From Eubacteriales bacterium (lineage in GTDB: Bacteria; Bacillota; Clostridia; Christensenellales; CAG-138): a stretch of DNA of 64,000 bases. Position numbers and translations under genes: made by a program. The DNA lies in contig JAQUTY010000005.1 of NCBI GenBank assembly GCA_028694155.1, positions 94,401 to 158,400 of the forward strand, read 5' to 3'. Positions 8,756-18,265 of this stretch are shown one piece after another. Every line of letters starts with the position of its first letter. The stretch's first letter is position 1. A model generated the notes under the pieces. The model searched no databases, had not been told where the DNA came from, and worked only from the letters and a program-made list of their open reading frames with translations.

Positions 8756-9787
8756 TCAAACCTCCAATTTTAGTTGTTGTCCTTGTTGTACAGGTACGGG
8801 CAGATCCAAGTGTTCATACGCCGGCGGAAGCACTATCCTTCCACGCGACGTCCTTGCAATGAATCCTAGCTTTAACAGATACGGCTCATACACATCCTCT
8901 ACCGTTCCTGCGTCCTCGCCCGTATATGCCGCAATGGTATCAAGTCCAACCGGACCTCCCTTGAAAATGTCGATCATGGCGTAAAGCATTTTTAGATCAA
9001 CAGCATCTAATCCAAGCTCGTCTATTGCCAGCATCTCAAGTGCACTCTGCGCAGTCTCAAGGTCTATTATACCACGTCTTTTGACCTGTGAAAAGTCTCT
9101 TACACGGCGCAGTAATCTGTTGGCTATGCGTGGCGTTCCCCTTGATCTTGAAGCAATTTCCAATGCTCCTTCTTCGTCTATCTCGATATGCAAAATATCA
9201 GCAGAACGAATGATTATCTCTTTTAGTGCTTCGGCACTGTAAAGGTCGAGCTGTTCTTTGATTCCAAATCTATCACGAAGCGGAGACGACAACATGCCCA
9301 TTCTGGTTGTGGCTCCTATTAGCGTAAATTTAGGCAAGTCCAAACGAATGCTCCTTGCGCTTGGGCCCTTGCCGATAATTATATCGAGCGCATAATCCTC
9401 CATTGCAGGATACAGCACCTCCTCAACGCTGGCGTTAAGCCTGTGTATCTCGTCAATAAACAGAACATCGCCCGGCGAAACGTTCGTCAAAAGGGCTGCA
9501 AGATCTCCTGCGTGGGAGATTGCAGGCCCGCTTGTGACCCTAAGCGATACCCCCATTTCATTTGCGATGATACCTGCAAGCGTTGTTTTGCCCAGTCCCG
9601 GAGGTCCGTACAAAAGCGCATGATCCAAAGATTCTCCACGGTTTTTCGCCGCCTCGATGTAAATTTGCATATGCTCTTTGACCACGTCTTGACCGATATA
9701 TTCGCCAAGAAAATGTGGTCTTAAACTATATTCGTTTTTTGCGTCGTCCTCATGCATGGATGAGGATATCAGTCTTTCATCTGCCAT
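8756..9787 (-). CDS. ruvB: Holliday junction branch-migration ATPase RuvB
   Basis: A 343-aa AAA+ motor that drives branch migration with RuvA. Walker A is [11 protein letters not shown], Walker B is LFIDEIHRL, the sensor-1 region is [12 protein letters not shown], and the arginine-finger region is [10 protein letters not shown]. The C-terminal winged helix carries [12 protein letters not shown] and RTSRGR. N-terminal [12 protein letters not shown] matches family LRPxxLxEYIGQ. Start ATG overlaps nothing but follows ruvA by 1 nt; together with ruvC upstream this is a complete ruvCAB operon. Confidence 0.98.
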   Translation of the reverse strand: MADERLISSSMHEDDAKNEYSLRPHFLGEYIGQDVVKEHMQIYIEAAKNRGESLDHALLYGPPGLGKTTLAGIIANEMGVSLRVTSGPAISHAGDLAALLTNVSPGDVLFIDEIHRLNASVEEVLYPAMEDYALDIIIGKGPSARSIRLDLPKFTLIGATTRMGMLSSPLRDRFGIKEQLDLYSAEALKEIIIRSADILHIEIDEEGALEIASRSRGTPRIANRLLRRVRDFSQVKRRGIIDLETAQSALEMLAIDELGLDAVDLKMLYAMIDIFKGGPVGLDTIAAYTGEDAGTVEDVYEPYLLKLGFIARTSRGRIVLPPAYEHLDLPVPVQQGQQLKLEV

Positions 9788-9788
9788 A

Positions 9789-10376
9789 CTACCTCGCCAT
9801 GCTCCTTAATGCCTTTGTGAGCAATTCTTCCACGCTGTCCGCTTGATCGATGGCGGCTACCGCGCGTGTTGCAGATAATCCGTCATATCCAAGTGAAGTC
9901 AAAGCGGCAACAGCCTCCGACCTAATATCGTTTGCCATATCCGTCTTTCCATTATATTCGTTCGCCTGTGTCTGCATCGAACCCACTGACTCATGCAGTT
10001 CAAGAATAATTCTCTGCGCCGTCTTGCGTCCCAGCCCCGATACATGATCGAATGCACTGGGATTGTCCGTCATAACAGCAGCATATACATCGTTGGGGGT
10101 AAGAACAGACAGCACGGATATTGCCAGTTTTGGGCCGATGCGAGAAACGCCGATGAGCTTTTGGAACATCTCTTTCTCATTTAGGTCGGCAAAACCATAC
10201 AAAGCCATAACACCATCGGCAAGATGCAGATAGGTGAACAACTTGCCCTCGCTGCCCTTTACCAAGGTATTAAGTGAGTTTGTGCTGCAAAACAGCAGAT
10301 AGCCCACGCCGCCTACGTCCACAATGGCTCTGTCTGACAGCACCTCGTCAATGATGCCCCTAATGTATGCGTACAT
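9789..10376 (-). CDS. ruvA: Holliday junction DNA helicase subunit RuvA
   Basis: A 195-aa tetrameric Holliday-junction-binding protein. Domain order is an OB-fold ([12 protein letters not shown] to about residue 65), tandem helix-hairpin-helix motifs ([18 protein letters not shown] and [16 protein letters not shown]), and a C-terminal RuvB-contacting three-helix domain ([11 protein letters not shown] to the end). It lies between ruvC (10-nt gap) and ruvB (1-nt gap). Confidence 0.97.
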   Translation of the reverse strand: MYAYIRGIIDEVLSDRAIVDVGGVGYLLFCSTNSLNTLVKGSEGKLFTYLHLADGVMALYGFADLNEKEMFQKLIGVSRIGPKLAISVLSVLTPNDVYAAVMTDNPSAFDHVSGLGRKTAQRIILELHESVGSMQTQANEYNGKTDMANDIRSEAVAALTSLGYDGLSATRAVAAIDQADSVEELLTKALRSMAR

Positions 10377-10386
10377 GCTTCCCTTC

Positions 10387-10884
10387 CTATCTTATACGAA
10401 ATTCTTCTGCGGCGGCTCCCATGGTACAGCCATGGCAAATGGCAGCCGCCAGCGCATCAGCAGCATCATCGGGTTTGGGTATGTCCCTAAGACCCAGCAG
10501 TAGTCTGACCATCTGCTGCACCTGCTTCTTGTCGGCATGTCCGTTGCCGGTTACCGAGAGCTTGATTTGCATGGGTGTGTACTCGTACATTGGCAGCTCG
10601 CTTTTTTGTGCCGCCAAAATTGCAACTCCCCTGCCTGCCCCAACCGCAAGCGCAGTTGTTGTGTTGCGATAGAAGAATAACTCCTCAAATACCGCCACAT
10701 CAGGATGATAGCTCCCAATCAGCTCGTGCACGCCATCGTAAAGTCTTTCAAGTCTTTGAGGAAAAGGCATGTCCTTAACGGTCTCAACAACACCATAGTC
10801 AATGACCGTTAGTTTCGACCCATCACGATCTATAAGTCCGTATCCCATGATCGCATATCCGGGGTCAATTCCCAAAATCCGCAA
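10387..10884 (-). CDS. ruvC: Crossover junction endodeoxyribonuclease RuvC
   Basis: Resolves Holliday junctions. The RNase H-like fold signature is LGIDPGYAIMGYG at the start (first catalytic aspartate), VFEELFFYRN in the middle (catalytic glutamate), and HADKKQVQQMV and DAADALAAAICH at the C-terminus. The start is taken as the TTG at 10884: AGAGGTGG lies 4 nt upstream and would be inside the coding region if the TTG at 10902 were used. Product is 165 aa. It leads the ruvCAB run and has a good promoter at 10915-10943. Confidence 0.95.
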   Translation of the reverse strand: MRILGIDPGYAIMGYGLIDRDGSKLTVIDYGVVETVKDMPFPQRLERLYDGVHELIGSYHPDVAVFEELFFYRNTTTALAVGAGRGVAILAAQKSELPMYEYTPMQIKLSVTGNGHADKKQVQQMVRLLLGLRDIPKPDDAADALAAAICHGCTMGAAAEEFRIR

Positions 10885-10914
10885 AGCTCCACCTCTACAC
10901 AAATATTCTCTGAC

Positions 10915-10943
10915 ATTATATCACGAAAAAAAGGACGTGTAAA
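10915..10943 (-). promoter_or_regulatory. ruvC operon promoter
   Basis: Minus strand TTTACA, 17-nt spacer, TATAAT. It overlaps the last codons of the CmpB-like gene and is the only strong promoter seen upstream of the eleven closely packed genes from ruvC to gpmI. Confidence 0.7.
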
Positions 10944-11322
10944 CAAAATCCAACAAGAAGTATGCAGGTGCGCAAAGAAAAATCCAGATTATTGAGTATC
11001 GCAAGCATATCTGCCCTTGGTAATTATACTTGACCGATGAATAGTCCCAAACGCCCCACCCCAGCTTGAGATTTACGATAAATCCAACTATATATTCGAT
11101 GGAGGTTATCAGCAGTCCACCGAATATGCAACTGAAAATGAGTGGTGTGGAAGTCAACTGGCGGTATGGGCCACATAGCAGAAGCAGGCACAAACCTCCT
11201 GCTACCGCCATCGTCCAATGGCTGCGTCCACGCCAAAATATTTCAATGAGCACATAGATGCACGCACCTAAGGCAAAAGCAACAAGATAAAACATATAGC
11301 TATTTTCTGTCGTTTTTGCCAA
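10921..11322 (-). CDS. CmpB-type putative ABC transporter permease (PF06541-like)
   Basis: A 133-aa integral membrane protein with four hydrophobic segments (about 10-28, 35-52, 58-80 and 105-128). The segment VNLKLGWGVWDYSSVKYNYQ followed by GQICLRYSIIW is the hallmark of the CmpB-type putative permease family, whose function is unknown. The annotated start is a TTG without a clear ribosome-binding site; an ATG nine codons later (11295) is an alternative. It lies 15 nt downstream of the CotH-kinase gene on the same strand. Confidence 0.75.
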   Translation of the reverse strand: MAKTTENSYMFYLVAFALGACIYVLIEIFWRGRSHWTMAVAGGLCLLLLCGPYRQLTSTPLIFSCIFGGLLITSIEYIVGFIVNLKLGWGVWDYSSVKYNYQGQICLRYSIIWIFLCAPAYFLLDFVYTSFFS

Positions 11323-11337
11323 ATTATCAGAAGAATA

Positions 11338-14300
11338 TTAGCCGCTGTATTTTCTGATGTACTCATTCATCAGACTGTCTGACACGTTGAAGTAATCCTG
11401 CAAATGATTGAGCGCATTCTTCTGTCTATTTTGAACAATTTTTCTGAGGCTTGCCACCGAGCTTTCCCACTTGCTGTAACTGCTTGGTTTTCCCCACCGT
11501 GCAATGTGCCTTTTCATCTCAGGCTCAAGCTGGGCAACCATATCATCTAATATTTTCGTCATTCTGTCTGCATCGAAATACGTCATTACGACCTCAACAT
11601 AACGCTCCACAAACCTGTCGCACCACCCTTGATTTCTCTTTAGGGCACAATAAATGTCCATGTTGCTCTTGCTTCCGTTTGCCGAGGGAACTCCGTCCAC
11701 TGTAAAATACGAGTGTATCATGTTTCTTGTGGACGATTTGAAGCAGAAGTCAAGGTCGTAGAAAATCGGTCTCCACTTAATTGAGTAGTCTTGCGTGCGC
11801 CAATATTTCTGATTGAACATATCCGAATTGGCTGTATAGGATTGCACGATAATGTAGTCTGTAAAGTAATCTACATCAACCCATTGGCAGAACTGCTCAT
11901 ATACCTCAGAATTGGACATGTTCGCCTCGCGTGCAAACTCCCTGACTCGCAAAAATTCCGTTTTGCTGCCCTGCGTTGCTGTCTGGTTGCGCATAATTTG
12001 ATCGACAGCATCAGGATCTGCGCCGTAATGCGTCTGCAGATAATCGGCGTTTAAGTCCTCATTTAGATCATACAGACCATAATACTCGCCATTTACATAA
12101 ACAACGACGGGACGGGTGGCAGCAGTTTCGATGTTCAAGCCTTGGACGGCTCTTGATATGTATGAATCTCGAATCCGAGCTGCATCATAATCCTGCCCAC
12201 CGTTGCGCAGAACCAGCGAGGCAAACTCTGTAAACTTAATCTCATCAAAGAAGGGATAGTTGACCGAATTCTGCCCATATGATCCACGCAAATGTATCGC
12301 CAACGATTTTTGAGCATATAGAAGCGTTCCCCTGCCCTTTGCCTTTACCCCTGCAGGGAACGTGACACCCAACTTGCCATCGTCCTCGTAGTATGAAAAA
12401 TATGCCTCTCGTTCAACTATATCGCTATGTTGTGTAACGGAATAGACTGTGGTAAAGTCGTCCTTATTCATCGCAATGCACATCACAGGCACGGTGTGCG
12501 GCTCGACAAACAGATAGTGATAGGTAACAATCGGACTGTCCACCAACCCATCAATGTGCGCAACGGCACGAACGACCGTGCTTTTAGAAATTGCTATCGC
12601 TTCATTGTACACCTTGGAAGAGCTTGTAGGAATACTACCGTTGGTAGTGTAATAAATTACTGCATTGGGTGTATTGCAGGTTAATTCAAGTGAAAAGCCA
12701 TCGGTTTGATACAGACCCGTCTGCGACAAAATGGGCTGCGCCGTATATCCAACATAAACAATATTGCTGTTGGATTTGCCCCGTGTGGGCGTGTCGAAAA
12801 ATACTCTAGAGATTGTCGCATCTCCCACTATGCGTCCAGAGGACATTCCCACGTCGAGTGCGCCTGTATCGAATACATCGACAAGAAAGCCATTAGGATC
12901 GGACAAAAATAGCGTATCGCCTGAGGCAGCTATGCCAAAAGTGGCAACGCCTTCGCCCTGCCTTGTTACATGGGAGGTCGCCTCGATAGCCTTATATCCG
13001 CCGGCTTCAATGCTTACGTTTTTAATTTGCCACTTGAACATGTCGTCTATGTCATCGGACAGATAGTATCCGTTCAAATCCAAAGTGGCTGAGTATCCGT
13101 TATAAAGCTCTATCCAATCATTATCGCCCGTGCCCTTTGCATGAGATGCACTAACCTCGCTGATATACACACCGTCCGTTTGAAAAAAGCCGATTGCATC
13201 GGCTTGAGAGTAGGCGTGTGCGTTGGGCGCATATGGCGTTGGCTGACGATAGTATTCCAGCGAACCATCGGACGCCCTTCCTATTGACACGTTGCTGTCG
13301 GTATCGCAAAGCGCAATAATGTCGGTCTTATTCTTGTTGGAATCGAACAGAATCAAGCCCGTGTCGTTGCCGCCCAGTGAGAAGTTTGCATGCAGTTCGT
13401 TTTCCTTTGTCTCCTTGCCGGAAAGGAACACAATCAGATAGCCGTTTGCAGGAATATCAACGTTCGGAAAAGCCCACTTATACAAATCGTTCGGATCGTC
13501 TGACAGGTAATAACCTGCAAGCGACACTTCAAATGAATTATAGTTATACAGCTCCACCCAATCGGATCTATCACCATCAGCATCTACCAGGCTGTACTTG
13601 TTCTTAGGTAAACCCTCGTTTATCCTTACAGGATCAGAGGTGTCCATATCAGCAGGTGCAAACGAGTCAACAATATCCGTGGTATTCTCTGCATTCGGCG
13701 TGGGTCTGCTGCAATATCCGTATGTTCCATCGGCACGTCTTGCATATGAAATATCCGTTTCAAGCAGCGGTGAGTCGAAGGAAATGACGGTTCTGCCAAT
13801 AGAGTCAAAGAGATACACTCTCTCACCATAGCGGCTTATGCCCATACGAATACAGCAATGCCCATCAGTATTGTCACAGTCATCTGTGCAGCAGCAAATA
13901 AGAAAATATCCATGTGCAGCAATGGTATATCCGTTTAGATTCGACTTGCCCTTCTCATATTCTTTGTCGGCAAAATAGTAGCCATCCAGAGAAATGTCTT
14001 GGTCGGAATCATTATACAGCTCCACCCAGTCGCAATCTGCACAGCCGCTATGCTCCAAAGAGGTGCTGTTCTTTGCAACAATTTCGTTTATATATATGCT
14101 GCTATTGACAGGCTCTGTTGGTGTTGCTGCATCGTCATTCATCGCCGCCTTCGCTTCGTCAAGGCTCAAATACAGCTTGGATATATTCTCAGTCTTTGGA
14201 GTGGGTATCGCGCAGAATCCATAGCTTCCGTCTTTTGACCTTGCATAAGAAATATCCTTGTCAAGCGCAGGTATAGCCAGCTCTTGAATGACATTATAGT

Positions 14301-14733
14301 TGGCATCAGCAATTACAAGCGTGTCCCCTGCTTTGCTAAGTCCAAAGTCCACACAAATTGCCCCGTTTACTGAATCACTAAGGCTAAGGCTGTTGACATC
14401 AATGGTCTTGCTTGCAAAAATAATTATGTATTCGTGAGGCTCAAGAATGCGCTTGGGCAGCAATACAGTCTTGTCGGCATTTTGAACGTTGTCGGTAATC
14501 AGGTAATTTCCAAGGTCAATCTGTCTGTTGGAATCGTTATATAGCTCTATCCAATCGGGCGTTCCATATACCTCGTCTACAAGTGAGGAGTCGTTACTTG
14601 TCACGACCTCATTGATAACCAAATTGCCCTGCGCTGTCAAATCGCTGCAACCAAAACTAAACGGCAACATAAGTGCCGCAAGGAGAAAACAAATTGTTGT
14701 TTTTATTGCGAATGTAAGCCTGTTCATATCCAT
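11338..14733 (-). CDS. Secreted lamin-tail and CotH-kinase multidomain protein
   Basis: A 1131-aa surface protein. The N-terminus is a signal sequence ending in FSFGC, a possible lipobox. Four lamin-tail-domain repeats follow (about 35-170, 212-345, 367-490, 522-640), each with an (I)NE... D-WIELYN... G-Y-LSDD pattern. Then comes a chitobiase-C-terminal-like module (about 665-735, YYTTNGSIPT) and a CotH kinase-like domain (about 745-1060, with NGEYYGLYDLNED and WRPIFYDLDFCF). CotH proteins phosphorylate spore-coat proteins; in this architecture the substrate is probably extracellular and unknown. The ATG two codons downstream (14727) is an alternative start. A pair of 14-bp direct repeats lies just upstream. 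Confidence 0.85.
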   Translation of the reverse strand: MDMNRLTFAIKTTICFLLAALMLPFSFGCSDLTAQGNLVINEVVTSNDSSLVDEVYGTPDWIELYNDSNRQIDLGNYLITDNVQNADKTVLLPKRILEPHEYIIIFASKTIDVNSLSLSDSVNGAICVDFGLSKAGDTLVIADANYNVIQELAIPALDKDISYARSKDGSYGFCAIPTPKTENISKLYLSLDEAKAAMNDDAATPTEPVNSSIYINEIVAKNSTSLEHSGCADCDWVELYNDSDQDISLDGYYFADKEYEKGKSNLNGYTIAAHGYFLICCCTDDCDNTDGHCCIRMGISRYGERVYLFDSIGRTVISFDSPLLETDISYARRADGTYGYCSRPTPNAENTTDIVDSFAPADMDTSDPVRINEGLPKNKYSLVDADGDRSDWVELYNYNSFEVSLAGYYLSDDPNDLYKWAFPNVDIPANGYLIVFLSGKETKENELHANFSLGGNDTGLILFDSNKNKTDIIALCDTDSNVSIGRASDGSLEYYRQPTPYAPNAHAYSQADAIGFFQTDGVYISEVSASHAKGTGDNDWIELYNGYSATLDLNGYYLSDDIDDMFKWQIKNVSIEAGGYKAIEATSHVTRQGEGVATFGIAASGDTLFLSDPNGFLVDVFDTGALDVGMSSGRIVGDATISRVFFDTPTRGKSNSNIVYVGYTAQPILSQTGLYQTDGFSLELTCNTPNAVIYYTTNGSIPTSSSKVYNEAIAISKSTVVRAVAHIDGLVDSPIVTYHYLFVEPHTVPVMCIAMNKDDFTTVYSVTQHSDIVEREAYFSYYEDDGKLGVTFPAGVKAKGRGTLLYAQKSLAIHLRGSYGQNSVNYPFFDEIKFTEFASLVLRNGGQDYDAARIRDSYISRAVQGLNIETAATRPVVVYVNGEYYGLYDLNEDLNADYLQTHYGADPDAVDQIMRNQTATQGSKTEFLRVREFAREANMSNSEVYEQFCQWVDVDYFTDYIIVQSYTANSDMFNQKYWRTQDYSIKWRPIFYDLDFCFKSSTRNMIHSYFTVDGVPSANGSKSNMDIYCALKRNQGWCDRFVERYVEVVMTYFDADRMTKILDDMVAQLEPEMKRHIARWGKPSSYSKWESSVASLRKIVQNRQKNALNHLQDYFNVSDSLMNEYIRKYSG

Positions 14734-14736
14734 TAT

Positions 14737-14770
14737 ATTACCACATCATTCGAGCAATTACCACATCATT
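14737..14770. repeat. Tandem 14-bp direct repeat upstream of the CotH gene
   Basis: ATTACCACATCATT occurs at 14737-14750 and again, identical, at 14757-14770, a 20-bp period that puts both copies on one helical face. It overlaps the likely promoter region of the CotH-kinase gene, so a regulator-binding pair is plausible. Confidence 0.55.
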
Positions 14771-14799
14771 TATGTGAAGTTTATGTCAATTATCAATGA

Positions 14800-15639
14800 C
14801 TAAAGGACGGTGTTTATCACGTCAAACAAATCCGATGCAACGAGCAGCCTATTGTCAAGCATTTTGACCGCCTCATCTGCTGATGCACCAAGTAAATACG
14901 CCCCTGCACACGCTGCTTCAAACGGAGCAAGCCCCTGACACAGCATGGCGGTGACAATTCCGCACAGAACATCGCCGCTTCCGCCTTTTGCAAGTCCGGC
15001 ATTGCCGGTAGTGTTCTCAACAATACGTTCGCCATCGGATATATAGCTATGCGAGGATTTCAAAAGAAGAACGCAGTTCCATAATTTAGCATATTTTTTA
15101 GCAACCTCTGCCTGATTCTCCATTATTTCTGATGTGTTAAGTCCGCATAAGCGCGCCATTTCCCCGATATGAGGAGTAAGCACGACTCTATCATGCAGCA
15201 AATTCAACATCTGTGGGTGCTTTGCAATATGATTTAAGCCATCAGCATCTATTACAAGCGGAATTTTCGACACAAGTGCAGCTTCAAGCAACAGGGAAAT
15301 GTCCCCATCACCCATTCCGCTGCCGATGGCGACCGCTTGCTTTTTTGCAAGCAGCAATACGGCAATCTTGCATGCCGAAGTATTCCAGCTTGTTGTGTTG
15401 GTGGAAACGGTTATAATCTCCGGAATGTTCAAAAGCGTCGTTCGAGCGTCCATCGTTGTGACGACTGTCGTTTTCCCACATCCGCAACGAAGCGCAGCTT
15501 TGGCGCAAAGCACGGCAGCACCGATGTACTTGTCGCTTCCTATACACAATAGTGCGTGACCATTGATGCCCTTGTGGGAATAGGAAGGACGTTTGGGTAA
15601 TAGCGGTTCTATGTCGTCACGGGTCAACGAGTGAATCAT
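14800..15639 (-). CDS. nnrD: ADP-dependent NAD(P)H-hydrate dehydratase
   Basis: A 279-aa ribokinase-fold repair enzyme that dehydrates the S-form of damaged NAD(P)H hydrates using ADP. Family features are the N-terminal RPSYSHKGINGHALLCIG, GCGKTTVVT, AIGSGMGDGD, LVIDADGLNHI, VVLTPHIGEMARL, and the nucleotide and catalytic motif NAGLAKGGSGDVLCG. Only the dehydratase half is present; the N-terminal epimerase domain of bifunctional NnrD is missing, so this is the CARKD-like single-domain form. It overlaps recX by 4 nt. Confidence 0.93.
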   Translation of the reverse strand: MIHSLTRDDIEPLLPKRPSYSHKGINGHALLCIGSDKYIGAAVLCAKAALRCGCGKTTVVTTMDARTTLLNIPEIITVSTNTTSWNTSACKIAVLLLAKKQAVAIGSGMGDGDISLLLEAALVSKIPLVIDADGLNHIAKHPQMLNLLHDRVVLTPHIGEMARLCGLNTSEIMENQAEVAKKYAKLWNCVLLLKSSHSYISDGERIVENTTGNAGLAKGGSGDVLCGIVTAMLCQGLAPFEAACAGAYLLGASADEAVKMLDNRLLVASDLFDVINTVL

Positions 15640-16121
15640 TCTTCGTTCTCCGCCTCTTTATCTGCCAAAGAAATAGCATGCTTTATCATCTCCAAGGAAT
15701 ACCCTCTTCGTTGAAGCCGTTGCATCACCCGTTGCTCACGCTCATCATCGGGCAAGGACGCAAGCTGCCTATAATACTTTTTAGCTAAATTTACTGCATT
15801 ATTGAGTTCTGTATCATCAGGTATAGACTCAAGAACGGTGTCAATAACATCGCGACTGACAAAATGCGCACAGAGCTGCTCACGAAGATGTCGCTTGCTC
15901 ACTGCCTTAGATGCCAAGCGAGTGCTGACAAAATCTTTGGCAAACTTCTCATCGTCAATCAGTCCGAGTTCTTTAAGCCGTTCCACACAATCGTAGACTT
16001 CGACCTCCCCAAACTGCTTATCGTCGAGATAATTCTCCATCTCACGAGCCGTCCTTGCACGAAATGAGAGATAGTACAATGCCCAATCCATGGGGGATTT
16101 GTTGTCAGTATTATTTTTCAT
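15636..16121 (-). CDS. recX: Regulatory protein RecX
   Basis: RecX modulates RecA filaments. The product has the three-helix repeats of the family: ALYYLSFRARTAREMENYL, then ERLKELGLIDDEKFAKDFV, SKRHLREQL, and a C-terminal repeat with KKYYRQLASLPDDEREQRVM and RRGYSLEMIKHAI. The ATG at 16121 is chosen because an extended -10 box (TGGTACAAT) ends 6 nt before it, putting the transcript start at the codon itself; no ribosome-binding site is present. No recA lies nearby. It overlaps nnrD. Confidence 0.9.
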   Translation of the reverse strand: MKNNTDNKSPMDWALYYLSFRARTAREMENYLDDKQFGEVEVYDCVERLKELGLIDDEKFAKDFVSTRLASKAVSKRHLREQLCAHFVSRDVIDTVLESIPDDTELNNAVNLAKKYYRQLASLPDDEREQRVMQRLQRRGYSLEMIKHAISLADKEAENEE

Positions 16122-16127
16122 GTTTTT

Positions 16128-16156
16128 ATTGTACCATATTTTCATAAGAAATGTAA
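16128..16156 (-). promoter_or_regulatory. recX promoter, leaderless arrangement
   Basis: Minus strand TTACAT, 17-nt spacer, TACAAT with an upstream TG. The hexamer ends 6 nt before the ATG at 16121, so the predicted first base of the mRNA is the start codon. Confidence 0.55.
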
Positions 16157-16237
16157 CATTTGATGAAACACTTTTCAAAATGCTTGAAAGATAAATAAAA
16201 CAATGTAAAATATAGGCAATGAGATTAAGGAGATTCT

Positions 16238-17845
16238 ATGAATAGCAAGAAGAAAAAGAAACAGCAACAAAAGCAGTTGTTAGTATTTGGCGGTATTGGC
16301 GCAGTTATATTGGTTGCAGTGGTGGTCGTAGTTATATTTATTGTAAGTTCGTCCGGCTCAGGCATTCAAGCGAGTGCTGACGGAACGCCTACCCACACCC
16401 CCATTCCCATGTCGCTGACTACACCCGAACCTAATATTGATGATGATCAAGCCGCCGTTGATGCAATTATTTACAGGACGACTATGCTTGAGGGAACGAC
16501 CATTGAAGGAATCAACGTCAGCGGCATGACAAAGGAAGAGGCAAAGGCCGCCCTTTTGAGCAACGAGTCTGCTATACTTGGCAATATTTCCATTCTTATC
16601 AATGTTGCCGAAACCAGTCATGCCCTTGGCAGCCAAAACGTGAATTTCAGCGTCAATTACGACTCTGCTGTCAACGAAGCGTTCAATCTGGTTCGAACCG
16701 ATAACGGTATTGATGCTGTTAAATCCGAAGTAGAGAGCATTCGTGTGAACGGACACGCTATTGGGCTTGATATAACTTTTGATGAAGCGAGCGTCAGAGC
16801 ATATGTGGCGGGTCTTGCAACCGAGGTGGATACGCCTGCCATAAATGCTACCGTGACTGCAGGCAGTGGCAGCTCCGCTATACATTATACCGATGAACAA
16901 CCCGGACGTGGTATTGACCAGGAGGCATTGGTTAGTGCAATTATGTCTGCCGACAACCTTTCGACCATTAACGCAAACTTTGTGGAGCTGCAGCCCAGCT
17001 TGACAAGAACGATGCTCGAAGAGCAGTATGTATTAAGAGCAACCTTTACAACGAGCTATAAGGGTAGTTCATCAAACAGAAAGTTCAACGTAAACAAAGG
17101 CGCAGAAATGATGAACGGGACCATACTAAAGCCCAACGATGTATTTTCCTGTAACGATAAGCTGGGCGTTAGGTCCATTGCCAACGGCTGGAAATTGGCA
17201 GGAGCCTATGTTCAGGGTAACGTTGATGAGCAGGCAGGCGGCGGTGTATGCCAACTGTCAAGCACGCTCTACAACGCCGTAGTGATGGCAGATTTGGAGA
17301 TAGTATATCGCCAAAATCATTCAATGCCCGTGTCGTACGTTGACAAGGGTCGTGATGCCACCATCAACTCTGTTGGCAACATCATCGACTTTAAGTTTAA
17401 GAACAATACTGACAGCGATATCATCATTATTTCCTACACAACGGATAACAACAAAGTGACCTTCGAGATTTACGGTGTACCCTTTGCAAACGACGAGTAT
17501 GATAAGATTGATATTCGTACCGAGCGCATCAGCAAGACTGACATAGTTGAGGAGATTACCGAAGATCCCAAGCAGCCCGTAGGCTATGAGGAAATTACGC
17601 AGGAAGGCACAATAGGCTACGTCTACAAAGCCTATAAGCAGTACTACAAGGGCTCGAAGCTGGTTCGTGAGGAGCTGTTGAACAACTCGACATACAGGAT
17701 GTATCCCACAAAGAAAATCGTCGGAACGATGGCTACTCCTGAGCCTTCTCTTCCCCCATCAACACAGCCTTCGACCGAACCCATCGTTACTCCCGATCCG
17801 AGCAGCGGAACTCCGGAACCTACGCCCTACATTCCCGACTTATAA
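16238..17845 (+). CDS. VanW-family cell-wall protein with peptidoglycan-binding and G5-like domains
   Basis: A 535-aa membrane-anchored protein. A very basic N-terminus (KKKKKQQQK) precedes one transmembrane helix (about 16-36), then putative peptidoglycan-binding repeats (TIEGINVSGMTKEEAKAAL and a second one near residue 170-260), the VanW domain (about 285-400, with FSCNDKLGVR, GGGVCQLSSTLYNAV) and a G5-like region (about 440-490). The tail is a proline/threonine-rich linker ending PTPYIPDL. An AAGGAGA ribosome-binding site lies 7 nt before the ATG. Function of VanW is unknown; the domain set points to the cell envelope. A strong hairpin follows the stop. Confidence 0.85.
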   Translation: MNSKKKKKQQQKQLLVFGGIGAVILVAVVVVVIFIVSSSGSGIQASADGTPTHTPIPMSLTTPEPNIDDDQAAVDAIIYRTTMLEGTTIEGINVSGMTKEEAKAALLSNESAILGNISILINVAETSHALGSQNVNFSVNYDSAVNEAFNLVRTDNGIDAVKSEVESIRVNGHAIGLDITFDEASVRAYVAGLATEVDTPAINATVTAGSGSSAIHYTDEQPGRGIDQEALVSAIMSADNLSTINANFVELQPSLTRTMLEEQYVLRATFTTSYKGSSSNRKFNVNKGAEMMNGTILKPNDVFSCNDKLGVRSIANGWKLAGAYVQGNVDEQAGGGVCQLSSTLYNAVVMADLEIVYRQNHSMPVSYVDKGRDATINSVGNIIDFKFKNNTDSDIIIISYTTDNNKVTFEIYGVPFANDEYDKIDIRTERISKTDIVEEITEDPKQPVGYEEITQEGTIGYVYKAYKQYYKGSKLVREELLNNSTYRMYPTKKIVGTMATPEPSLPPSTQPSTEPIVTPDPSSGTPEPTPYIPDL

Positions 17846-17855
17846 TTCCAAAATA

Positions 17856-17885
17856 AAATGCGCTCCGAATACTCGGAGCGCATTT
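17856..17885. terminator. Bidirectional terminator between VanW gene and hup
   Basis: Perfect 13-bp arms AAATGCGCTCCGA (17856-17868) and its complement (17873-17885) enclose a 4-nt loop. A- and T-rich flanks let it serve the convergent VanW and hup genes. Confidence 0.85.
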
Positions 17886-17899
17886 GTTATAAATGCTGT

Positions 17900-18172
17900 T
17901 TAGTTAAGGGCGTCCTTGAATGCCTTGCCTGCCTTGAAGGTCGGAGCTGTGGATGCGGGGATCTCGATCTCTGCCTTTGTTGCGGGGTTGTGGCCCTTGC
18001 GTGCTGCACGGGTCTTTGCTTCGAAGGTGCCAAAGCCGACCAATGCGACCTTTTCGCCAGCCTTAAGTGTTTCCTCGATTGTGCCAATCAGAGCGACAAC
18101 TGCCTTCTCTGCGTCTTTCTTGGACAGAGCTGCTTTTTCTGCAACTGCTGCGATCAATTCGGTTTTATTCAT
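17900..18172 (-). CDS. hup: HU-family DNA-binding protein
   Basis: A 90-aa histone-like protein that bends and compacts DNA. It has the full HU pattern: [34 protein letters not shown], the arm region [18 protein letters not shown] and the C-terminal [17 protein letters not shown] precedes the ATG and a promoter lies at 18216-18244. It follows the mazG- and spoVB-like genes as in many Clostridia, although the small S4-domain gene (rqcP/yabO) usually next to it is not seen here. Confidence 0.97.
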   Translation of the reverse strand: MNKTELIAAVAEKAALSKKDAEKAVVALIGTIEETLKAGEKVALVGFGTFEAKTRAARKGHNPATKAEIEIPASTAPTFKAGKAFKDALN

Positions 18173-18215
18173 TCTTGTTTTCCTCCATAAATTATTTAAG
18201 CTTTAAGCCTTGCCT

Positions 18216-18244
18216 ATTGTAACAGCTGATGACAAATAATTCAA
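18216..18244 (-). promoter_or_regulatory. hup promoter
   Basis: Minus strand TTGAAT, 17-nt spacer, TACAAT, about 40 nt upstream of the hup start, in the gap after the mazG-like gene. Confidence 0.65.
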
Positions 18245-18265
18245 GTGCTTTTTCAAAAATTATGC

